64,000 nucleotides of DNA, from NCBI RefSeq assembly GCF_000219625.1, contig NC_018214.1:2170001-2234000 (forward strand), in the 5' to 3' direction. The notes beneath the pieces were generated by a model. It ran no database searches. It was not told the DNA's origin and saw only the letters and a program-made list of their open reading frames with translations. Both the position numbers and the translations under genes were made by a program. Shown here piece after piece: positions 55,066-64,000 of the stretch (position 1 is the first letter of the stretch; each line of letters begins with the position of its first letter). The DNA is from Zymoseptoria tritici IPO323. Lineage: Eukaryota; Ascomycota; Dothideomycetes; Mycosphaerellales; Mycosphaerellaceae.

Positions 55066-57405
55066 AGGAGACCTCTGTGTATATGCATTGTACAGAAGAT
55101 ACCCCTCTCAATCCTATGGCGACGATATATTTGATACACAACACACAGTTCAGTTACCGATTGAGCTAGACGAGCTTTCGACTCGCAGCGAGGAAGATCA
55201 CAGGGCGGCCATGATCTCGAATAATGGCACCCACACCATCTCCATCACCAAGTGGCACCGCCAAAACAACCAACAAGTACCGTGCACACCACGAACTCCA
55301 CATCTTCACAGCACATCTTAACATTCGCCAAGAGCTGACTCTCCAACATCGCCTGACTCGTTCCCACGTGGAAGGCGTCGATCAAAATTCCGTCCATCAA
55401 AACCTACATAATCCTCCAGGACCTCTTATCATTTCCACTTCTCCATATTCGAAACACACGAAGTCCTCCCACCTCCTCTCAAATGTGTCCATCGAGTCAC
55501 AGACCATCAAGTGAGGGGAATTGAGGGATATACAGATTGACATCGACTCGGTGCTTCAGCCTCGGTGCCGGTGTCGAAAAGATGTGATGGGGCTGAAGGT
55601 GGTTTCAGGTTGGTGTTGTGGTGATTTGAGAGTGCGGAGAGGGAGCTTGTTGATGCGAGATGAGAGTGGTCTAGATCCGGAAGGTGAAGAGGTGGTAACT
55701 TGTGGTGTAGATCTGGAGGTGAAGCTTGGAAGCAAGATGCGTGTATGTTTGGTTGACTTGGGCTCGTTGCAGTGTGCTCTCTACGAGCTGGAAGAGTTGA
55801 TGTAGAGGACCACAACGATAGCGACTTGCGAAGAGGAGCGATGCAGAAAAGCCCTGGGCAGATTGCATTCTTCAAACCCCACAGGGGAGCCACGTGAGAT
55901 GTGACATGTCTCTACAAGCACGGGCATGTTCGCCCATATTCGGTCTCCCGAACACGTTCACCAACCGCCGCGGCAGGAGATGTGCTCACGTCGCTCGAGC
56001 TCGAACATCCCTTGCCTCTCCTCCCATCAACACATACAATTGACCTTCCTCGTCCACAAAGCCGTCTTGTCCCAGCAACTAGCGAATCTCTCTTTGCCTA
56101 TCATGACATGATTGTGGCACAGGCATTGAAAGCAGGGTTTGAGATCGACCAGAACTTCGTACTGAGGCGGGACGCACCGCTGTCGTCGTCGTATTCGCCG
56201 TAGTCGGAGTGGTCGATGCCTTTGCCTGTTGCTGCTGTAGCTTCATTATCGACGGAGGTTTGGTAATGGGCATCCGCGAGGCAGGCACAGTATCTCATGC
56301 CTGTGAAGCCCTAGGCGAGCACGGCTGTGTGCGTCAGATGGAGGCTGAAGATGAGTGATAGAGGAGGCGCATGCTTTTGCTAAGATTGTAAGCTTGTGAG
56401 CTGGGTGTATAGGCTCACGTGTGAATCTGGTCGTCTTGGTTGTAAAAGTATTGGTCGATCGCTGTGAAGACTGCACTGCTAAGAATGGTTGTGAAAAGTC
56501 TGTGCAGATGGTTTTGAACCGCGAGACCATCGGAAGTGAATTTCGTGAAATGGGTGAGAAAGTATTGGCAGGGCGAGCCTTTCGTGCGCTTCCATTCCCG
56601 TCACCTTGACTGGCAGGGCGGTATGCAGTGACCCGGCAGACAGACCTCATCGAGCAAGACCGGGTTACCCCAAGATATGCACGTCAACCAGCCGCCGAAC
56701 CATACCAGCCCGTCCAGGATCATCCATGACCACATGGGGAAGGACATGAGTAATTCGTACATCGAGCTTCCAGATCCACGACCCCATGCGATCGCAGGAA
56801 GAGAAGAATGTGAAACTTGACCGCGGCAGTTGAAACATTCATGACATTCGCGGTTCGACGCTTCGTCATTGTCGACCCTTATGATGGTGATGAATGAGGC
56901 AGTGTTGGTGATGAAGCTGAAGGGTTCGATTATGGCGGCGAATATGAAGCATGGATGGATATTCCAACCACCGACCACCAACTACCAATCCCCTGCCACG
57001 TCCAAACACTCTCTCTCCGGCAGCCCAATCCCGTCGGTTTTCCGTTCTCGGGAGTGAGTGCCCCTCTTAACGCCGTCCTTTTTGTTCAAGGTTCCCGTTC
57101 CAAATTCGCCAATCTGGTCGTCATCCATGCCCAAAAGCAGATCGTCCCGGAACGCCATCTCGTCAAACTTCCCGAGACGATGATGAGGTCGTTTGCTGCG
57201 CCATGCCTGGAATAGCTGGTCTCGTCGTCGGAAAGTCGATGGCCGTCTGTGTGCCGATAATGTCGAGGCAGCAGGTCCGTCGATGTGAGCCCGTGGTCGT
57301 AAAGTAAGACAATGTGATTCTTGCGCCTTGCGGCAAAGTAGTAATAGCTCGAAGTCGTCCAGAATGATCGGAGAAAGTCGCTCGCAATGGGTATAGTCAT
57401 TAAAT
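55066..57405. other. Gene-poor stretch
   Basis: 2.3 kb between the OPA3-like gene and the stop of the minus-strand gene at 57406. Several 90-130 codon frames on both strands overlap each other with no domain, signal or consistent codon bias. The only one noted separately is 55224-55514. Sequence composition is like the gene arm, with no RIP pattern. Confidence 0.5.
55224..55514 (+). CDS. Possible small hypothetical protein
   Basis: A 96-codon frame opens with ATG in a fair context (MAPTPSPSPSGTAKTTNKYR, then AHHELHIFTAHLNIR) and ends where a GTGAGG donor overlaps its stop. Splicing 49 bp (GTGAGG...TTCAG) would keep the frame open for a few more codons. No family recognised; it may be an untranslated region or chance. 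Confidence 0.2.
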   Translation: MAPTPSPSPSGTAKTTNKYRAHHELHIFTAHLNIRQELTLQHRLTRSHVEGVDQNSVHQNLHNPPGPLIISTSPYSKHTKSSHLLSNVSIESQTIK

Positions 57406-58232
57406 TCATTTCGCGCCGAAGAAGCCCAGTTGCTGTGATAAACGTCAGTCGCGAAGTCAAGAATGGAACACATCTTGGAAGAACTGACCAAACAGCCTTC
57501 ACAAGCATCTCCAGTTTCGCCTCCCATTACATATCCATTACAATTTCTCGCGGTAAAGTAGTAACATTTTTGACAACTCAACTCCTGCGCATCCTGCAGC
57601 GGTGCAGGTTCTATAGGCCGCTTTGAGCCGACTGATCGACTTCGACCGTTTTGGAAAGGCCGTTTGGGTGGAAGTCTCAGAGGCGCCGGAACGGCAATCG
57701 GAGCATCTTTGGCACCGGGCACGGCGGGTAGAGGTCGCGTCGCGTATGTGCTGACGGCGACGGGAGGTGGAAAAGACGTATCCAGGTGTGGAAGGGATGG
57801 CCGTCGATTCAGTGAGCGGTCAACAAATTTTGAGGTCGGCAGTGATGTGTCTGCGGCATCTGGTTCTGGCGTCCGTGATCGAAGTGTTTGGGACGCTGAT
57901 CGAGAGAGTGAAGGAGATTGAGGATATGTTCTTCGGTTGAGGATGGAGCCGAACTTGAAGCGTTTTGAAGCGAATATTGATTTCTTGCTGCGAATGGAGA
58001 AGGCGTCGTCGTTGGATTCCTCCTCTGGTGCAGGCGTTAGAGGCCGACCGGTGCTGTGATATGACGATCGGAGGTCGTAGGATGAAGCTGTGGATAGACT
58101 GCTCATGGAGGAGTGAGCGCTGGGCGGGAGTGAGGATGAGGAATTCGAATGTGTAGAGGCGTCTCGAAAGAGGTTGTCCATGTATGCGGGACGGTGGCCG
58201 GCCAAAGAGGGACGTTGCATTGCCATTGCCAT
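57406..58232 (-). CDS. Uncharacterised Ser/Pro-rich protein with C-terminal Cys-rich motif
   Basis: I choose ATG 58232 (GCCATGGC), giving MAMAMQRPSLAGHRPAYMDN. The first 210 residues are Ser/Pro/Arg-rich and probably disordered, with an R-S-K-K-S-I-F-A-S-K-R-F-K basic patch. The C-terminus is Cys-rich: LSCQKCYYFTARNCNGYVMG, then GDACEGCL, i.e. C-x2-C...C...C-x2-C, probably zinc-binding. A 56 bp intron (57488-57433; GTCAGT, CTGAC branch, CAG) follows CL and leads to a nine-codon final exon, QLGFFGAK and stop, for 256 residues. Read unspliced, the frame continues for about 170 low-quality codons. A longer frame from ATG 58499 is possible but unlikely. Family not named. Confidence 0.6.
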
Positions 58233-59205
58233 GGCTTCGGGTCGATCAGGTGTACCGACAATGTGCAAGAGCACGGCAGTCGAACAATATAAGAGGACCA
58301 GTAAGGCGCTGGGACTTTTCCGAGGGTCCGCAAATGCAGGTCGGATCGATGTGCTCACCCTGTGTTTCGTGTTGCGGGTGTGGAGGGGTCCTGATTCAGA
58401 TCGGGCTCGAGCAGAGGTAAAAGTTGGCCTGGAACCTGTGGGCTGTGGTGCTGGTCGGATGTGCAGATGGAGAAGAGGAAGGATAAACGGGATTTCCAAG
58501 GCCCAAGAGTGCAGTCCTGTCGATGTTGATGTGAAAGAATAGCCGTTGGTCCAGAGGCAGATGCAAGTGCAAGCAGCAGAAAGGAAAGTCAGCAGTTCCT
58601 GCAGGAGGACTCCCTCGTTCAGATCGTGTCAGCGTCCACCAGCAAGAGGAGAAGAATATGTCTAAGGCTCGATGGGGCATAACCGAAAAGGTTTAAACAA
58701 CATGCAAGCTCGACGGACACTTCTGAGACAGGCTAGGATCGCCAGTCGCTACGATCAAACGAAGCCGCACGATGCTGAGAATAGGCACAGATAACATCAC
58801 CGTACACGCAAATGCGAACGTATGCTGGGTTCTAATGACTTGCGAGGTTTGGAATCTAGTGCAAGAGCGACCGGCGGGGCGCCGGGGATATTCCCAGTCG
58901 ACAGGGAAGAGCGATTGAGCACATGTGACATCCGGCATGGGTCTTGAGTCTTGACCTCGCGAGATGTGCTCGAGCGGGGCCCAGAGAGCGCCGGTCCGGG
59001 TCAAGCCTGCTTACCTGCGTGGAACCGCCAAAGCAATGCTCCGCACGCGGGCGATGGCAGTTGTTCGGACTCGGCGAGTGATGGCGGTACGGAGGAAGAG
59101 GACCAAGACTCAAGAGGTAAGGTATCGCGTTGCCGGGCCTGCAACAGAGCTTGGACTTGGACTTGGGCCGCTAGCAAGGCGCTAGAGAGCGCCGTTGTGT
59201 CGATC
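58233..59205. other. Intergenic up to the copia element
   Basis: About 1 kb with normal composition. Overlapping frames on both strands near 58700-59210 are not convincing. This is the promoter side of the gene at 58232 and the edge of the second RIP block. Confidence 0.5.
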
Positions 59206-62200
59206 TGTTAGCGTTGATTCATGAAACAGGGTAAGACCAGGGATATTAACTCCAACAGCCTGATTACGTAGTTAGTGTCCTATATAATATTATAGGATAT
59301 TGGCGATAAGACCCTAACCCCTTTTGGGTATTTGGAATCACGGCGTCTATATAGTCTTTAGGTCGATAACCTTAAGAAACATATGGTTTTTCTTAATCTT
59401 AAAGTTCACCCCTACATTGCACTACTAAATTAACAGTTATAAGCCCGGTTTCGACTTAAACAACAAGATTAAAGACAACTTCGCATTAACAAGCAACAAT
59501 AGAAGGTCTTAAGCTAGACTCGTTAGGTTTTCTAACCGCAACAGGACTAAAGCGTCGAGAAATCGTCTACACCGATCAAACTAAGTACGACGAATAGTAC
59601 CTAAATACCAAGTCGGCGGCAATTAACAACTATATATAGCAATATATGCGAGAGATAACCCTAATAGTTAAAGACGGTATAGCTATAGACCGAACTTCAG
59701 AACTAAAGGTCCTAAACATGCTAAACAAGACGGATTTAGGCCTTACAGACACTTAACTTCTAGAAGGCGAGAACTTTATAAAGTAGCAACAAAATAAAGC
59801 TATTTTCGACTCCAAAATAAAGAACTACACTAGAGAATCCGTTATCTACGAGACGTTTAGGAAGAAGAAAGAAGATTTCAAAAAATACTTTAGCCGGACT
59901 ATTCCGTTAACGTACCTAGACGACCTTAACGATTAGTCTAGGACACTAGCAAGCTAGATAGACTTCGTAACTAAGACATTCGCGCCGGACGACGCAACGA
60001 GGCGCAGAATGCTTTCTAAACAACATAACGACCTGTTGTCTAGACCTAAGTCGTCTAACATCCTTATGTACCTGCAGAAGTGGATTAAGCTTAAAAAGAA
60101 GATAGTTAGAGGACACTATCCGGCCGCTAGCATCCTGAAAGACGACTTTATGCGGATAGTAGAAGACAAGATTAATGTTACTATAGGAAGACTGTTAGCG
60201 AGCAAGAATAATCTTAGTTAATGCGTTTACGATGTAACTGCGTTTATTAACAGAGATCCTAGTAACTTGGCTAAGCAGTTCCGTACAAACGCTACGTTTG
60301 GGTCTAAAGAGGCTTAAATTACCGGAATAGGTTAGGTAACATTTAACGCAACGACTAATTTAGGTAATTAAAATAGAGGGAACAGGCCTAATAACAAGGA
60401 CAGGACCTGTCGACCGTATACGGGTAAAGACGCCGACAAAGCGTATCTAAAACTAGGAGATTGTCCTATCGTTAACTATCGTCTTCGACCTAATAAAGCC
60501 GATATAATAAAAGAGGATAAGAAATTCCTCGACAACTACCGGAACGTCCTTAAGAAGGACAAGGCCAAGTGCCTCTAGCAGATAAAGTTTAGAGACCCTA
60601 TTACTATAGGACTAAAGGATTACTACAAGATTACTAAGGTACTAAAGGAATAGACTAGGTCCGGAACACCTAGTTCAAGTAGGACAATCGTCTCTAACGA
60701 ACTAAAGACGCAGTATAGCAGTTACGCTATCAGAGCGGTAACTTAGTTTAGAGTAATATCGACCGAAGCTTACGACGAGAAAAATCGATAGCTTCTAGAC
60801 AGTAGCTTGAACGTTTATATCGTGAATAATCTAACTATAGCGGGATTTAAGGTCGTTAATATACTATATAACGTATCGATTTACACCGGGAACTAACAGA
60901 TAAAGGCTGCTGCAAGAGGTACGGCAAAAGTGTAGTTCCTATTACCCTTAGGCAAGCCGATCATGCTATTACTAAGGGACGTCCTATATATACCCGGATT
61001 TCACGTTAACATCGTGTCGACTAGGCTGTGTAGAGACTTCGGCCTCTTCTTAGACGAGAGGACCGACAACTAGATAGATAAATCCGGAGCAGTTGTTGCC
61101 AAAATTAAGCGATATAGCGGCTTACTATACCTAAACCTAGCGACTACGCCGAAAGTAAGGATTAAAATTATCAACTAGCTACTTAACGAGAATAGTCAAC
61201 CCCTAAGCGTCGAGATAGCGTTAAAAAGGGATTTACTAGCTAATTAAATACGGCTCGTCGCCTTCGCGACAGATAGTAGGGCTGCGAGACGACCTAGAGT
61301 CCTCTCTTAGGCCTAATAGCACCGAGTTATAGGCCACATCGGGGGTGATCGTATATTAGAACTCTATCGAGCTACTAAAGGCGTAGAGTATCTAAAAGAT
61401 AGAGATACGGCCCCTAAAATGCACGAATGCTACTTATACGCCTAGAGCAAGTCGAAAAGAATCGTTTCTTAAAGAAAACCGGTTAAGATCAGGATGCTAG
61501 CACTTTTTTCCGACGTTGCGGCCGATATCGTAGAATTTAACATAGCAAAGAACGGAGATAAATATATGTTTTACGCCGTAGATTTAACAACACACCTGCA
61601 CTTCGTTTAGACGATACCAAACACTAATTAAGCGAGCCTGGTACGATGCTTCGAGGAACTTCAGACCTTTGTAAAGAGTATAGGTCGTGAAATATTCGCC
61701 CTTAGATCGGACGTAGACCCTAAGTACGGATTAACGTTTCAGTCCGCACTCCGCAAGGGATTAGTAATGTAGAAGCCCTTAGCACCGTATACGCAAGTAT
61801 AGGACCTAGCAGAACGAGCCGGCGGCGTTATCGTCGAGATAGTAAGGACACTAATTATTAAATTAAGGCTCCTAAAGGATCTCTAGAATAAAGCCTACGT
61901 AATAGCAGCCTATATTATAAACAGGGCCCTAACGCAAGCATTAGGTTACAAATCCCTATAGGAAATAGCAACAAACTAGAAGCCAGATATCGCCTACATC
62001 TATAAGTTCGGGTCGAGAGCGTATGCACACAAAACTAATCTAAAAGACGTCCCTAAAAGGGAGAAGATAATAGAGCGAGTAAGAATCGGATACCTAGTCG
62101 GGTTCGAGGGATACAACATATTTCGAATCTAGATTCCAAGCCTAGACAGGGTAATTAGGACAAGAGATGTAGTGTTTAACGAGAAGATAAAGTACGAAGG

Positions 62201-64000
62201 ACTCTACGACTTTAATCTAAATATAGTAGTACTACTTAATCTTGCGATTAATATTAAACTAGACTACGCTGCAGAAGTACATTAATTTTATAACCTATAA
62301 GAGGCTATGTATATAAGCTACATCGCTAGATAAGGTAATAAGGTCGAAATTCTAGAATCCTTCCGAAGAGGTGCTCTAATTTAAGACGACAGTAAGGTCG
62401 AATACACAATCCCCTACAACAGACCTAAAGAGATGCGAGAGGACATCGTAGAAACGTTTGTTAGTATCTAAGGCATCGAATATACAGACAATTAACTCTT
62501 CCCCTTCTATTAAGCTTAGAAGCGGGGACCGGAATAGATAGATCCGGACGATAAGCTCGATAAACTAACGTTATCGGCTTAACGGCAGAGAATAATCGAC
62601 TACTAGCTACCTCTAAGCTTTAACACCGAGGTTATAGACTTTAACTTCGGCGAAATAACCTTATTCGACACTACGGGAATATTCGCGACTTATGCGACGA
62701 TAGCTAAAGTCTACGCTACTACTACGATAAAGGCGGTTATAGAGGAAGGAGCATCCGCAAAAGACGCACCTGTCCTTATCGGAGATTTACCGCTAGAACC
62801 AAAACGCTAGAAAGACCTTATTATGCATAAGTACTTAGAGGAATTCGAAAAGGCTGCTAGAGCAGAGTTTTAAAAGGCTCTCGACACTAGAACGTTCTAT
62901 TAGATCCCTAAAAGTTAAGCAGGAAACAACCTAACCGTCCTGTTAACGTAGGTGTTTAAATATAAGTAAGACTTAAAAGGACACTTAGAGAAGTTTAAGG
63001 CTCGAATTTGTGTAAGAGGAGACTTGTAGTTAACCGAGCTTAACACGTACGTAGCTACCCTCGTAGCGAGGCTGTTTAGGTTGTTAATAGCGATTATAGC
63101 ACACTTTAACCTAGAAATAATCTAGATAGACGCCGTAAACGCCTTTCTAAACTCTAAGTTGCCGACGCTAATCTACCTTTAACCCCTAGACGGTTTTCGA
63201 GACCCGAACATGCTGTTAAAATGCGTTCGCGCCCTTTACGGCTTTAAGGAGTCCCTAGCGCTGTAGTAGGGAGATCTAAGTAAAGGTGTCGAAGAGCTTG
63301 GACTACGGCAAGTCGTTAATTGCCTATATACCGATAGAAAAGTTATAATCTTCTTCTTCGTCGATAACATTATGTTAGCATTTTATTATAAACACAAAGT
63401 TTACGCCGAAGATATACAGAAAAGGCTAATAGCCAAATACGAGATAAGGGTTATAGGCCTAATCGACTACTTCTATAGAATTAAAATTATCCGGAATAGA
63501 GAGACTAGGGACATGTAGCTTAACTAAGACACCTATATTAAGAAGGTCGCCGGAAGATATAATGTCTTATTAACTAAAAAAAGGGCGGATACACCTCTAC
63601 CTATAAACTTTAATTAGGAACCGGCAAAAGAAAAAGCGAAACCCTATATAATTAAGGAGATGCAGTCAAAAGTTAGTTCTCTTAACTTCGCAGCATCCTA
63701 TACGAGACCAGATATCGCTTTTGCAGTTTCTTTGCTAGTATGTTATCTAGTAAATCTAGCCGAACATTATCTTAAAGTAGCAGATTATTACATTAGATAT
63801 CTGCTACAAAGCTCTTAATTAAGCGTTTAGTATAGTAAAGACGATAGTAGGCTTACCTACCTATCGTAGCCGCTAGAGTTCTTCGGAGCCTTAGATACTT
63901 CGTTCGTAGACGATCCAGAGACGCGAAGAAGCTTAGAGGGTATAGTTTTCTTCTTATTTAGAGGGATTGTCGACTAGAAGTCTACGAAGTAGACTATAGT
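59206..64000 (+). mobile_element. Ty1/copia LTR retrotransposon, RIP-degraded, 3' part outside the window
   Basis: Composition turns TA-rich shortly after 59206. A possible 5' LTR is 59206 (TGTTAG) to about 59435 (...TTAACA), followed by GTTATAAGCCC as a candidate primer-binding site; no second LTR is available to test this. The single gag-pol frame order is copia-like (protease, integrase, RT, RNase H). It is independent of the nest at 11476-47074. TSDs cannot be checked. Confidence 0.75.
59460..64000 (+). pseudogene. Copia gag-pol polyprotein with RIP stops
   Basis: The gag block 60009-60221 is open (MLSKQHNDLLSRPKSSNILM ... DDFMRIVEDKINVT). Protease-like LLDSSLNVYIVNN near 60795 is followed by DVLYIPGFHVNIVS. 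The pre-integrase HRVIGHIGGDRILELYRA and integrase core (NGDKYMFYAVDLTTHLHF, then LAERAGGVIVEIVRTLI) come before 62050. RT has FKARICVRGDL, DAVNAFLNSKLPTLIY, ALYGFKES and FFVDNIMLAF (second active-site Asp now Asn). The RNase H junction (SYTRPDIAFAVSLL) reaches the window end. Stops are mostly TAG/TAA. Confidence 0.8.

Noticed and set aside
57086..57508. 140-codon minus-strand frame (MLVKAVWSVLP...)
   Set aside because: It overlaps the end of the Cys-rich gene in another frame and includes its predicted intron; no domain.
1..64000. CRISPR array, rRNA or tRNA genes
   Set aside because: No regularly spaced direct repeats and no recognisable rRNA. tRNA genes were not seen by eye, but a covariance-model scan could still find one.

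Overview
This window looks like nuclear chromosomal DNA of a filamentous ascomycete (Pezizomycotina; the gene set and RIP style suit a Dothideomycete, but I cannot fix the genus). The evidence is short 50-80 bp spliceosomal introns with GTAAGT-like donors and CTAAC/CTGAC branch sites, compact intergenic spaces, and transposons riddled with CpA-to-TpA (repeat-induced point mutation, RIP) changes.

Layout. (1) 1-11467 is an ordinary gene-bearing arm: the first exon of a PDR-type ABC transporter (minus, runs off the left edge), a RanBP3/Yrb2-like Ran-binding protein, an APH-fold phosphotransferase, three uncharacterised genes, a C2H2 zinc-finger gene, and an R3H-like reading frame with no start codon. 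(2) 11468-47082 is one large transposon nest. (3) 47083-59205 is a second gene arm: dUTPase, a Polo kinase, an OPA3-family protein and uncharacterised genes. (4) 59206-64000 is a second RIP-degraded block, a Ty1/copia element that leaves the window.

The nest can be peeled by target-site duplications (TSDs). A Mutator-like DNA transposon (MULE, about 3.4 kb without its guests; TSD CGCCTGAG) holds a 5'-truncated LINE piece and chromovirus Gypsy-1 (LTR 329 bp, TSD AGCAT, minus). Gypsy-1 holds chromovirus Gypsy-2A (LTR 215 bp, TSD CTCGG, plus). Gypsy-2A holds LINE-A (TSD GAGCACTGCTCG, minus) and LINE-B (TSD TATATATGCCGGCG, plus). LINE-A holds Gypsy-2B (TSD CTAGG, plus). Subtracting the guests from Gypsy-2A leaves exactly 6927 bp, the length of intact Gypsy-2B, which supports the boundaries.

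The most interesting signal is an extra gene carried by both chromovirus families. It lies between pol and the 3' LTR, antisense to the element, is predicted to be spliced, and encodes a CxxC...CxxC...C protein with an intron at the same place (directly after a D-C-F-W tract, phase 0). I know of no described function for it. Both families also look self-priming in the Tf1/sushi manner.

Nearly all transposon ORFs carry TAG or TAA where Trp or Gln is expected, so they are listed as pseudogenes. Many host gene models here needed introns that a simple ORF reading misses; splice coordinates are given in the entries.
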